Shown here one piece after another: positions 7,416-15,079 of a stretch of 26,863 nt of DNA (its first letter is position 1; each line of letters opens with the position of its first letter). A model generated the notes under the pieces. It worked only from the letters and a program-made list of their open reading frames with translations, was not told the DNA's origin and did not search any database. Location: contig JAYYUG010000034.1 of NCBI GenBank assembly GCA_036344135.1, forward strand, positions 1 through 26,863. The letters run 5' to 3'. The translations under genes were made by a program, and so were the position numbers. The stretch is from GCA-002731945 sp036344135. Its GTDB lineage: Bacteria; Pseudomonadota; Alphaproteobacteria; MED-G09.

Positions 7416-9193
7416 TTCTTACATCCGTCACTGGCCTGGGCTCCAAAATAGAAAAATTTCTGCATGTCCCATGCTTCTGTAGGACATCTTTCTGCACACA
7501 ATCCACAATGAAGACACAGATCTTCATCTTTTACCATGACTCGTTTTGTTGGTAATTTTCCTGATACATAAAGATCTTGTGCGAGGTTTAACGCAGGGAC
7601 TCTCACATTCTTTCGTAGACTTTGTTCGTCATCATTTTCAATAAAGTTGATACAATCTTCAGGGCATATATCAACACAAGCATCACATTCAATGCATCTT
7701 TTCTCCTCAAAAACAGTTTCAATATCACAATTAAGACACCTACTGGCTTCTTCAAATGCCATTCGATCATCGTAGCCCAACTCGACCTCAACTTTTCTGT
7801 CTCTTAGGGTTACCTTAGGGTCAGCGTGAGGAACAGCAAGACGTTCAACCTCATCGTAACCATTATCATACGACCATTCATGTAAGCCCATTTTGGAAGA
7901 TCCTAAGAAAACATGAGGATCAGGTCTTTTATTCAGACTTTTTTTATTGCAGTAAAGGTCTATAGATATTGCAGCTTCATGAGAATGAGCAACGGCAGTA
8001 ATTATATTTTCAGGACCCCATGCAGCGTCTCCACCAAAGAAAACATGTGGTAGGGAAGATTGCATTGTTTGACGATTCACGATTGGCATGTCCCATTCAC
8101 CAAAATCTATTCCAATATCTCTCTCTACCCAATCGAAGGCATTTTCCTGACCAATGGCCATAAGAACATCATCGCATTCAACCGTTACCAGTGGCTCTCC
8201 TGTCGGGATTAATTTTCTTTTGCCATTTTCGTATTCTGCCCTAACTTTCTCAAAAGTTACTCCTGCTAATTTTCCTTTTTTAATAACAAATTCTTTGGGA
8301 ACATGATTTTCATTTATAGGAATATTTTCCATTTCAGCTTCTTCAACTTCCCAATCAGATGCTTTCATATCGACTTTTGGAGATCTCACATAAACTCCAA
8401 CTTGTTTTCCTCCAAGGCGTATAGCTGTTCTGCAGCAGTCCATAGCAGTATTTCCTCCGCCAAGGACCACCACCTTCTTGCCGATCTTATTTATATGTTC
8501 AAATGCTACAGACGTTAAAAAATCTATACCAATATGAATATTCTTATCAGCCTCTTGACGCCCAGGAATTACTAGATCTTTTCCTTTTGGTGCGCCCGTG
8601 CCAACAAAAATTGCATCGTGATCTTTTTTGAGGAATTCTTTAAAACTTTTGACTTCGGAGTTATATTCGACTTTAACACCCATATTCAATATTAAATCAC
8701 ATTCTTCATCAAGAACTTCGACAGGCAATCGAAAAGCGGGAATATTGGTTCTCATTAAGCCGCCGGGAACATTGTCTTTTTCATAAATGGTGCAAGCATA
8801 ACCCAGTGGAATTAAATCCCTCGCAACTGCCAATGAGGCTGGTCCAGCTCCTAACAAGGCTATCTTTTTACCATTTAATTTTTTTGGCGCAGAAGGTATA
8901 AGATGATCTATGTCATCTTTATAATCGGCAGCAACCCTCTTTAATCTACAAATTGCCACAGGTTCATCTTCTACTCTAACCCTCCTACAAGCTGGCTCAC
9001 AGGGTCTGTCACATGTTCGGCCCAATATTCCCGGAAAAACATTTGATTCCCAATTAAGCATGTAAGCATCGGTGTATCTTTCTGCTGCAATTAAACGAAT
9101 ATATTCTGGAACTGGCGTATGAGCCGGACAAGCCCATTGGCAATCGACAACTTTGTGAAAATATTCAGGATTAGATATATCTGTCGGCTTCAT
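7412..9193 (-). CDS. GltD-like FAD/NAD(P) oxidoreductase with N- and C-terminal iron-sulfur domains
   Basis: 593-aa protein resembling the small subunit of glutamate synthase and related NAD(P)H:ferredoxin-type modules. Domains: an N-terminal cysteine-rich domain (Cys18, 22, 61, 65, 69, 82; two [4Fe-4S] clusters in the family); FAD site GAGPAS (115-120); NAD(P) site GGGNTA (245-250); FAD-closing segment FFGGDAAWGPENI (385-397); and an extra C-terminal bacterial ferredoxin domain with two CxxCxxCxxxCP motifs (Cys500-510 and Cys560-570). No glutamate synthase large subunit is nearby. First gene of an operon with korA and korB, joined by an ATGA overlap, so it most likely moves electrons between KorAB-bound or free ferredoxin clusters and NAD(P). 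A similar third gene is known beside korAB in some anaerobic aromatic degraders (Thauera type), to my recollection. A promoter lies at 9261-9289. Confidence 0.82.
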   Translation of the reverse strand: MKPTDISNPEYFHKVVDCQWACPAHTPVPEYIRLIAAERYTDAYMLNWESNVFPGILGRTCDRPCEPACRRVRVEDEPVAICRLKRVAADYKDDIDHLIPSAPKKLNGKKIALLGAGPASLAVARDLIPLGYACTIYEKDNVPGGLMRTNIPAFRLPVEVLDEECDLILNMGVKVEYNSEVKSFKEFLKKDHDAIFVGTGAPKGKDLVIPGRQEADKNIHIGIDFLTSVAFEHINKIGKKVVVLGGGNTAMDCCRTAIRLGGKQVGVYVRSPKVDMKASDWEVEEAEMENIPINENHVPKEFVIKKGKLAGVTFEKVRAEYENGKRKLIPTGEPLVTVECDDVLMAIGQENAFDWVERDIGIDFGEWDMPIVNRQTMQSSLPHVFFGGDAAWGPENIITAVAHSHEAAISIDLYCNKKSLNKRPDPHVFLGSSKMGLHEWSYDNGYDEVERLAVPHADPKVTLRDRKVEVELGYDDRMAFEEASRCLNCDIETVFEEKRCIECDACVDICPEDCINFIENDDEQSLRKNVRVPALNLAQDLYVSGKLPTKRVMVKDEDLCLHCGLCAERCPTEAWDMQKFFYFGAQASDGCKK

Positions 9194-9194
9194 T

Positions 9195-9211
9195 GGTTAG
9201 TCTCTCTAACC
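9195..9211 (-). promoter_or_regulatory. Hairpin presenting the ribosome-binding site of the flavoprotein gene
   Basis: Perfect 6-bp inverted repeat GGTTAG / CTAACC with a 5-base loop, 1 base before the ATG at 9193. On the coding strand the loop is AGAGA, the only purine-rich Shine-Dalgarno-like stretch at a proper distance (7 bases). The site may affect translation initiation; chance is possible for a stem this short. Confidence 0.35.
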
Positions 9212-9260
9212 CCATTCCACAAAAAAATAATTCGAATCAAATTACTTTTCATTAATAAAA

Positions 9261-9289
9261 CTAATAAGATTCACTGTGCTTCTAGTCAA
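9261..9289 (-). promoter_or_regulatory. Sigma-70-like promoter of the flavoprotein-korA-korB operon
   Basis: On the minus strand a -35 box TTGACT (9289-9284) is followed after exactly 17 bases by a -10 box TATTAG (9266-9261). The start of transcription would fall near 9254, giving a leader of about 60 bases before the ATG at 9193. It lies in the 137-base gap between this operon and the upstream epoxide hydrolase-like gene, which supports separate transcription. Confidence 0.55.
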
Positions 9290-9330
9290 TCAAATAACAA
9301 AAAATTGGGGCAGAAAAATGACAGTAAAAT

Positions 9331-9711
9331 TTATCCTAACACTCTGGCAGTTTCAGACTCGTACGCCTTCATGTCAAAATAATCACGCCAATTTGATATG
9401 AGGCCATCCTCAAACTCCATTACACCCATAACGAGAATATCCATCCATTGGCCATTAATTTCAAACCTATCGGTCCTTTCTGTAAGAACAACTCCTTCAT
9501 CATTCTCAGCAATTTGGTGTATGATCCATTCAATATTGGTAGTCATTTGAACAAAAGGTTCTAGATAAGCCCTTATATCTTCCCTGCCCTTAATGGGGTC
9601 CATTGGTATATTATGATAGAAGCAATCGGGAGAGATGGTCTCAACTATCCCTTCTATATCTCTATTATTCCAAGAATTTATAAATCCTATTACTTTGTTT
9701 TTATTGCTCAT
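9331..9711 (-). CDS. Limonene-1,2-epoxide hydrolase-like protein (SnoaL/NTF2 fold)
   Basis: 126-aa protein of the NTF2-like fold. Key residues of the limonene epoxide hydrolase family are in place: Tyr32 and Asn34 (FYHNIPM), Arg79 and Asp81 (ERTDRF), Asp110 (WRDYFD), matching the family's Asp-Arg-Asp triad plus Tyr/Asn that position the water. This favours an epoxide hydrolase over a catalytically silent SnoaL-like protein, although polyketide-cyclase-type relatives share the fold. Substrate unknown; no monooxygenase that would make an epoxide lies in the window. Third gene of ggt-matB-this gene: its ATG overlaps the end of matB by 11 bases. Confidence 0.75.
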   Translation of the reverse strand: MSNKNKVIGFINSWNNRDIEGIVETISPDCFYHNIPMDPIKGREDIRAYLEPFVQMTTNIEWIIHQIAENDEGVVLTERTDRFEINGQWMDILVMGVMEFEDGLISNWRDYFDMKAYESETARVLG

Positions 9712-11206
9712 TATTTACTCCAAAGATGTTTTTATGCTCATTTCTTAAAGATTTCTTCTGAACCTTTCCCATAGCGTTTCTTGGCAAATTTTTCGTCCAA
9801 ATAAATTTGCGAGGACATTTATAATTTGCCAGGGATTTTAACAATATTTCACTTATTGTGTCATCTGGAATCGTCTTAATTCCTTTATCACTAACCAAGA
9901 TTGCAACCACGGCTTCACCAAGATCACTTTCCGGGCATCCTATCACTGCACTTTCTTTTATTCCTTCAATTTCATCAATTACAAACTCTATCTCTTTCGG
10001 ATATATATTATATCCACCCGATATAATCATATCGCTTGACCGGCCAAAAAGAGTTAATCGTCCATCATCGTCTATTTTACCAATATCTCCAGTTATAAAA
10101 AAACCATCCTCTGTAAATTCATCTTTTGTCTTTTCCTCCATGCCCCAATACCCTTTAAATACATTGGGGCCTTTAACTTCAATAATTCCTGATTCTTTAT
10201 TCTCCCTTATCTTAACATCGGGTAATGAATATCCGACAGTCCCTTCTATTCTTTTTCCGCTTAAAGGATTTGACGTAATCATGCCTGTTTCTGACATTCC
10301 ATAGCGTTCTAATATTCTATGTTTTGTTCTTTCATAGAATTCTAAAAAAACCTTATCTGTTAAAGGAGCAGATCCTGAAATAAATACTCTCATATTTTTA
10401 CACACTTCTTTATCAAATTGATCATTTGACAAGAGACGAGAGTAAAAAGTAGGGACACCCATCATAACAGTCGAAAATTTTAAATAATTAATAATTTCAC
10501 TTGGAGAGAATTTTTCAAAGAAAAATATCTTGCATCCACTCAAAAAAGCGCAGTGCATAGCCACAAAAAGCCCATGAACGTGATAAACTGGTAGGGCGTG
10601 CAATAAAACATCTTTATAAGTAAATCCCCAAAGATTATTTAGACTAATAGCATTCGAAGATAGATTTTTATGAGAAATTATTGCACCCTTTGAAAGTCCT
10701 GTTGTTCCTGATGTAAAGATTATTGATGCAATATCATCCTCTTCTAAATCAACAATATGTGGGTTATTATCTGTATCAATTATTTGTCTGATTAAATTAT
10801 CTTCAGAACTATTGCCCATAGATATACTTTTTGTCTCTTTGAGATTTAATAAAAGAGCTTCATGTTCTGTATATTTATCTGGACTCAATATCAATAGGTC
10901 TGGTTCTGTGTTTTTAATAAAATAACTTACCTCATTTGAGGTATAGGCAGTATTCAAAGGAATATAAATTATTCCTGACTTCAGACATGCTAGATATAAG
11001 GCAATTGAAAATACAGATTTTTCAAGCTGGGCCATTACCTTGCTACCCTTCAAAATACCCAAGGAATAAAGAAAAGAACTAAAGCGACCAGCAAGATCAT
11101 TTAGTTTTTGATAAGACCATTGTCTACCAGATGTTTCTTCAATACAGATTTGATTTTTATGTATTAAAAATTTTTCATTCAATGTGTGATAAAAATTTTT
11201 ATTCAC
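9701..11206 (-). CDS. matB: Malonyl-CoA/methylmalonyl-CoA synthetase (ANL family)
   Basis: Adenylate-forming enzyme, 501 aa with the chosen start, which joins malonate (or methylmalonate) to CoA with ATP via an acyl-AMP. P-loop TSGTTGLSKG (165-174), then segments strikingly like rhizobial and Rhodopseudomonas MatB: HALPVYHVHGLF, MGVPTFYSRLL, FISGSAPL, LERYGMSETGM, EVKGPNVFKGYW, GFFITGDIGKID, and the C-terminal LPRNAMGKVQK with catalytic Lys481. The open frame extends upstream to 11305, but those 33 residues overlap ggt by 80 bases and look random. GTG at 11206 gives the normal family N-terminus and sits 19 bases after the ggt stop. No malonate decarboxylase or transporter is in the window, so malonate source and fate are open; malonyl-CoA could feed fatty acid synthesis. 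Confidence 0.85.
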   Translation of the reverse strand: MNKNFYHTLNEKFLIHKNQICIEETSGRQWSYQKLNDLAGRFSSFLYSLGILKGSKVMAQLEKSVFSIALYLACLKSGIIYIPLNTAYTSNEVSYFIKNTEPDLLILSPDKYTEHEALLLNLKETKSISMGNSSEDNLIRQIIDTDNNPHIVDLEEDDIASIIFTSGTTGLSKGAIISHKNLSSNAISLNNLWGFTYKDVLLHALPVYHVHGLFVAMHCAFLSGCKIFFFEKFSPSEIINYLKFSTVMMGVPTFYSRLLSNDQFDKEVCKNMRVFISGSAPLTDKVFLEFYERTKHRILERYGMSETGMITSNPLSGKRIEGTVGYSLPDVKIRENKESGIIEVKGPNVFKGYWGMEEKTKDEFTEDGFFITGDIGKIDDDGRLTLFGRSSDMIISGGYNIYPKEIEFVIDEIEGIKESAVIGCPESDLGEAVVAILVSDKGIKTIPDDTISEILLKSLANYKCPRKFIWTKNLPRNAMGKVQKKSLRNEHKNIFGVNNEQ

Positions 11207-11225
11207 TTCACTTACTCGACTACAG

Positions 11226-12929
11226 CTATTTCTCGATAGGGATGACCAAACCCTCACCTCTAGGATCTGTGCCCCCGATAAATCCTTTGTTCTTCTTCTT
11301 GACAATTTGTAAGCCGCTAACCTTTGGGATAACGACTACCTTATGGCCTTTTTTTTCTAAAAATTGTTTATATCTAACAATGTCCGTACCTCTTTCTAAT
11401 TCTGTATTTTCACCTTTCCGCATAAAATGAGGCAATGAAACCGTATCCTGTGGAGATAGATCCCAATCTATCATTGCCATTACTGATTTTGTAACATATC
11501 CAATTATGCTGTTACCACCAGGAGAACCCGTAAGAGCATAAATCTCACCTTCGGGATTGAAAATGATCGTCGGTGTCATTGAAGATCTTGGTCTTTTATT
11601 AGCTTCAACTCTATTTGCTACGAAGAGTCCATTCTTCTTTGGAATAAGTGAAAAATCAGTTAACTCATTATTTAACATAAACCCACCAGCCATAAGATGG
11701 CTGCCAAAAGGCCCCTCTATCGTAGATGTTAAAGATATTGAGTTACCGAAATTATCAACAATAACAAGATGGCTTGTAGAAGGTCTAGAGATATCAACGT
11801 TTTTAGAAAATTTTGTGTATCCCTTCGGCTTTCCTGGTTTACGATCCCTTAAGGAAGTTTCTTTCTTTATAAGTTTTGATCTACCCAAAATATAATCTTC
11901 ATTTAACATACCATTTACTGGGATATCAACAAAATCAGGATCAGCAATATAATAATCCCTATCGGCATAAGCAAGACTTCCCGCCTCAGAAAAAAGATGT
12001 ATAAAATTTGCAGAGTTCGGATGTTCAGATTCAATATCAAAACGTTCAAGCATTTTTAACATCATTAACATTGTAATGCCCCCCGAAGTAGGTGGAGGCA
12101 TACTGCAAACTTTATATTCTCTATAAAGACCACAAATAGGATCTCTCCAAACAGCAGTATAATTTGCCAAATCTTCAAGAGTAATTAACCCAGGACTAAA
12201 GGGAGAATTGTTAACTGCATTTATTATAAGATTTGCAGTTTTACCCGAGTAGAATTCCTCTGGACCAAATTTAGCGATCCTTTTTAAGGTCTTAGCATAT
12301 TTTGTATTAGTTAAAATTGTTCCAATGGGAAGAGGGGTCAATTCTCCATTTCTGTTGTCTTTATAAAAATACGAAGATGCTGGTTCAATTTTTTTTAGAT
12401 CCGGAAGAAAAGAAAGAGTTCTGTAAAGGGAAGGAGATAATTCAAAACCTTCCTCTGCAAGTCGTATGGGATATTCAAGTAAAAAGGCCCATTCTAATTT
12501 TCCAAATTTCTTATGAGCTTGTTCCAAAAAACGCATCATTCCCGGGACTCCTACAGAAATTCCTCCAACAACTGCATCAGGGTAAAATTTCCTAGGTCGT
12601 CCATCTTTGTTTAAGAATAACTGCGGAGAAGCAGATGCAGGGGCTTTTTCTCTACCATCAAGCGCATATAATTTCCCTGAGCTTTGATCCCAATAAAGCA
12701 TAAAGGCTCCACCCCCTATTCCCGTTGACTGGGGTTGAGTCAAAGTTAAAACAAACTGGGCAGTAATTGCCGCATCCACTGCGCTGCCTCCATTCCTTAA
12801 TATTTCAGCAGCAGCTTTCGAGGCATAGGGGTTCGATGTTACAACTATCGACTTCGAATGATCAGAAGCTTCCACAAAATTAGTTAGAAACGACAGAATT
12901 AAAAATATTGTTATTAAAAAATTTTTCAT
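11226..12929 (-). CDS. ggt: Gamma-glutamyltransferase / glutathione hydrolase
   Basis: 567-aa exported Ntn-hydrolase that cleaves gamma-glutamyl amides such as glutathione. N-terminal signal peptide: Lys2 then a hydrophobic stretch to about residue 20 (ending FVEAS), so it acts in the periplasm. Large-subunit features: NGGSAVDAAI, QPQSTGIGGGAFM and DGREKAP (Arg93, equivalent of the substrate-binding Arg114 of the E. coli enzyme). Autocatalytic cleavage site and nucleophile: Thr385 in STSHLVIVD, which begins the small subunit. Later come TSTIEGPFGS and the GSPGG oxyanion loop. Length is normal for the family. First gene of the ggt-matB-epoxide hydrolase-like operon; the spacer to matB is 19 bases. 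Divergent from the P1 peptidase gene. Confidence 0.93.
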   Translation of the reverse strand: MKNFLITIFLILSFLTNFVEASDHSKSIVVTSNPYASKAAAEILRNGGSAVDAAITAQFVLTLTQPQSTGIGGGAFMLYWDQSSGKLYALDGREKAPASASPQLFLNKDGRPRKFYPDAVVGGISVGVPGMMRFLEQAHKKFGKLEWAFLLEYPIRLAEEGFELSPSLYRTLSFLPDLKKIEPASSYFYKDNRNGELTPLPIGTILTNTKYAKTLKRIAKFGPEEFYSGKTANLIINAVNNSPFSPGLITLEDLANYTAVWRDPICGLYREYKVCSMPPPTSGGITMLMMLKMLERFDIESEHPNSANFIHLFSEAGSLAYADRDYYIADPDFVDIPVNGMLNEDYILGRSKLIKKETSLRDRKPGKPKGYTKFSKNVDISRPSTSHLVIVDNFGNSISLTSTIEGPFGSHLMAGGFMLNNELTDFSLIPKKNGLFVANRVEANKRPRSSMTPTIIFNPEGEIYALTGSPGGNSIIGYVTKSVMAMIDWDLSPQDTVSLPHFMRKGENTELERGTDIVRYKQFLEKKGHKVVVIPKVSGLQIVKKKNKGFIGGTDPRGEGLVIPIEK

Positions 12930-12991
12930 GGGTTTATCATTTTAAACAATAAATCATATACAATTATACAAGCTTTGTTTAGTTTCCTGTT
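12930..12991. promoter_or_regulatory. Divergent ggt / P1-peptidase intergenic promoter region
   Basis: 62-base AT-rich spacer between two divergent genes. Plus strand: TTAAAC (12942-12947), 17 bases, TATACA (12965-12970), a fair promoter for the peptidase gene. Minus strand: a perfect TATAAT (12968-12963) overlaps it but has no good -35 box. Neither start codon has a clear Shine-Dalgarno. The overlapping -10 elements would make the two promoters compete, if both are used. Confidence 0.4.
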
Positions 12992-13996
12992 ATGTTTTAT
13001 CGTGGTCCAAAGAATTTAATTACTGATGTGGATAACATTCTAGTTGGTAATGCGGAGGATAATGTTGTTGGAACAGGTACAACTGTTCTAATAACACCCG
13101 AAAACAGTATTGCTTCTGCAGACATTAGAGGTGGAGCACCAGGAACAAGAGGTGTTGGCGCTTTAAATCCCTACAACCTAGTAGATACTGTTGATGCAAT
13201 AGTCTTATCAGGAGGCTCTACATGGGGCTTGGAAGCTGCCAGCTCTTCAGCTAATTCACTAGGAAAAGATGGAAAAGGCTTCAGATCTTCCCCGGATATT
13301 AAAAATGTGCCAATGGTACCCGCAGCCATATTATTTGATCTTAATAATGGCGGTAATAAAGATTGGGGTGACGAATCTCCCTATCTAAGCTTGGGGATCG
13401 AAGCCACTGAAAGTGCTTCGACAGATTTCAATCTTGGAAATGCTGGCGCAGGATATGGCGCAAAAGCAGGTTCCCTAAAAGGAGGTTTGGGGAGTTCAAG
13501 TTTTGTATCAGATAATGGCCTTCAGGTTGGAGGGCTGTTTGCCGTTAATAGCTATGGTTCGGTAGTAAACTCCCAAACGGGTCAATTTTGGGCTGCAACA
13601 GATGAAATTGATGAGGAATTTGGTAATAAAGGGGTACCTTCAAGCCTGCCAGACGATATACTATCTGGAAGCTCGACAAGTGGGATATTAGCTAATAACA
13701 ATACCACTATCGGTATAATTGCAACAAATGCGAGGCTTTCACCTAAAGAGGCTAAAAGAATTGCGATAATGGCTCATACTGGAATGTCAAGGGCTATTCG
13801 CCCTATTCATACACCTGTGGATGGAGATATCATCTTTGTTGTAAGCACAAACAGCTATATAAAAGAAATAACGTTCAAGGATATAAATATTATTGGAGAA
13901 TTAGGTGCAAGAGTGTGTTCACGTTCTATTTCAAGAGCTATATATGAAGCTGATAGCTTGTTTGATATAATTTCTTGGAAAGAAAGATATAGCTAA
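12992..13996 (+). CDS. P1 family peptidase (DmpA / L-aminopeptidase-D-esterase type)
   Basis: 334-aa Ntn-like self-processing peptidase related to DmpA and beta-peptidyl aminopeptidases. Typical family elements: the N-terminal GPKNLITDVDNILVGNAED, TGTTVL, RGGAPGTRG, DAIVLSGGSTWGLEAA (70-83), GYGAKAGSLKGGLG and the processing and nucleophile region NNNTTIGIIATNA (235-247). There a Thr (238 or 239) replaces the Ser250 nucleophile of DmpA, as in many family members. The start agrees with the family N-terminus. No signal peptide. Substrates in the family include N-terminal residues of peptides, D-amino acid amides and beta-peptides; the specificity here is unknown. It sits divergent from ggt and 38 bases before tRNA-Arg. 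Confidence 0.83.
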   Translation: MFYRGPKNLITDVDNILVGNAEDNVVGTGTTVLITPENSIASADIRGGAPGTRGVGALNPYNLVDTVDAIVLSGGSTWGLEAASSSANSLGKDGKGFRSSPDIKNVPMVPAAILFDLNNGGNKDWGDESPYLSLGIEATESASTDFNLGNAGAGYGAKAGSLKGGLGSSSFVSDNGLQVGGLFAVNSYGSVVNSQTGQFWAATDEIDEEFGNKGVPSSLPDDILSGSSTSGILANNNTTIGIIATNARLSPKEAKRIAIMAHTGMSRAIRPIHTPVDGDIIFVVSTNSYIKEITFKDINIIGELGARVCSRSISRAIYEADSLFDIISWKERYS

Positions 13997-14019
13997 TTTT
14001 TAAATATTCATAATTGCCC

Positions 14020-14025
14020 TATAAT
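14020..14025 (+). promoter_or_regulatory. -10 box of the tRNA-Arg promoter
   Basis: Perfect TATAAT ending 9 bases before the tRNA 5' end, the right distance for a start just ahead of the mature tRNA. The -35 region (TTTTTA, 13997-14002, 17 bases upstream) is weak. Confidence 0.5.
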
Positions 14026-14034
14026 AAAATTTGA

Positions 14035-14111
14035 GCGCCGGTAGCTCAGCTGGATAGAGCACCAGACTACGAATCTGGGGGTCGGGAGTTCGAATCTTCC
14101 CCGGCGCGCCA
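14035..14111 (+). tRNA. tRNA-Arg (anticodon ACG), CCA encoded
   Basis: 77-base cloverleaf read by eye. Acceptor stem GCGCCGG (14035-14041) pairs with CCGGCGC (14101-14107), followed by discriminator G and encoded CCA (14109-14111). D arm GCTC...GAGC, anticodon stem CCAGA/TCTGG around loop CTACGAA (anticodon ACG, read as inosine-CG for CGU/CGC/CGA), T arm GGGAG-TTCGAAT-CTTCC. The ribosome-binding site of rmuC starts 3 bases after the CCA, so the tRNA is probably processed from a tRNA-rmuC transcript. Confidence 0.97.
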
Positions 14112-14122
14112 TTGGAGTTTTA

Positions 14123-15001
14123 ATGTTAGATTTCTTTATAATAATATTATTATTGCTTTTAATCCTGTTGGGAGCATTAAACTTATATCTATCAAAAAAA
14201 AATAGTTCTAAGCATGAATATGAAGAAGTTTTAGAAAAACAGGAAAACTCCCTTATAAATCTCAATAATGATATACAAAGCTTTAAGGAGCCGTTAAGCA
14301 GATTAAGAAATTTTTTATCCGGAGGTACTCAAGCGGGTTCGTTTGGAGAATGGAACCTTGAATCAATAATTAAAGACATCTTCTCAGAGAATCAGTACGA
14401 AAAAAATATCGAAATTATCCCCAACTCTGGGCTGAGAGTCGAATTCGCTATCAGACTACAGGATGATTTGCTAATGCCAATAGATGCTAAATTTCCTTCA
14501 GGTCTTTATGACACTTACTTGGAAGCAACGGAAAGCATGAATGTAGAGCGGGTAAAAAAATGCAAACAGCAAATAGAGAGACATATTAAAAATGAGGCAA
14601 AGTCAATTTCCGAAAAATATACGCAAGAGGGAATAACCACAGATCACGCAATAATGTACTTGCCTAGCGAGAGCCTTTTTCAGCTCATAATGTCCTTAAA
14701 TATTAAGGAAGAAATTTTTAGGGATTTTAAAATTCTTATGTTGGGTCCAAATTCTCTTGCTGCATACATCATAAGCATTCATATGGGATTCAGAACCTTA
14801 GCATTGAATGAAAGAACAACTGAGATAATTAAAGAGTTTGGACAACTAAAAAAAGAGTTTGAAAAATTTAGCAATTCCACAGATGAGTTAAGAAAAAAAG
14901 CTGACTCTATGATAAAGACTATAGACACGCATGAGATAAGGGAAAAACAGATGTCTAGATCAATAGAGAGAATGGAAAGATTAGATGAAGATAATGATTA
15001 A
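14123..15001 (+). CDS. rmuC: DNA recombination protein RmuC, short form
   Basis: 292-aa membrane-anchored protein. One transmembrane helix at about residues 3-24 (LDFFIIILLLLLILLGAL), a short coiled-coil-prone linker, then the RmuC nuclease-like core: GSFGEWNLESII, PIDAKFPSGLYDTYLEA, IMYLPSESLFQL and MLGPNSLAAYI, then a C-terminal helix with heptad-like charge pattern. The family limits inversions at short inverted repeats. E. coli RmuC is about 475 aa; here the long N-terminal coiled coil is reduced. Start ATG at 14123 has GGAG at 14114-14117, 5 bases upstream, directly behind tRNA-Arg. Confidence 0.87.
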   Translation: MLDFFIIILLLLLILLGALNLYLSKKNSSKHEYEEVLEKQENSLINLNNDIQSFKEPLSRLRNFLSGGTQAGSFGEWNLESIIKDIFSENQYEKNIEIIPNSGLRVEFAIRLQDDLLMPIDAKFPSGLYDTYLEATESMNVERVKKCKQQIERHIKNEAKSISEKYTQEGITTDHAIMYLPSESLFQLIMSLNIKEEIFRDFKILMLGPNSLAAYIISIHMGFRTLALNERTTEIIKEFGQLKKEFEKFSNSTDELRKKADSMIKTIDTHEIREKQMSRSIERMERLDEDND

Positions 15002-15018
15002 TATATGTTTTGAGCAAT

Positions 15019-15047
15019 TTGACTTAACCTATTCTTAGTCTTATAAA
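15019..15047 (+). promoter_or_regulatory. Sigma-70-like promoter of rpmH operon
   Basis: -35 TTGACT (15019-15024), 17-base spacer, -10 TATAAA (15042-15047), starting transcription near 15054. A second perfect TATAAT lies at 15055-15060 but lacks a -35 box at the right distance. This is the likely driver of rpmH-rnpA-yidC and perhaps the whole run to dapE. Confidence 0.6.
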
Positions 15048-15079
15048 ACTCCACTATAATTACCTAATAGGAGAAAATC

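Noticed and set aside
9858..10304. Plus-strand open frame of 148 codons inside matB
   Set aside because: It lies fully antisense to a clearly recognisable gene and has a low-complexity Ser/Pro/Ile composition without any domain.
11207..11305. Extra 33 N-terminal codons of matB back to an ATG at 11305
   Set aside because: They overlap ggt by 80 bases, show no family similarity, and GTG at 11206 gives the normal MatB N-terminus.
14194..14202. A9 run in rmuC as a second slippage site
   Set aside because: Lies in the poorly conserved linker (Ser-Lys-Lys-Asn); a shift would only destroy the protein, with no useful product, so it is taken as AT-rich background.
14008..14265. Minus-strand open frame of 85 codons across tRNA-Arg
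   Set aside because: It is the antisense of the tRNA; the GRFELPTPRF-type peptide is a well-known spurious translation of antisense tRNA, and it overlaps the rmuC start.
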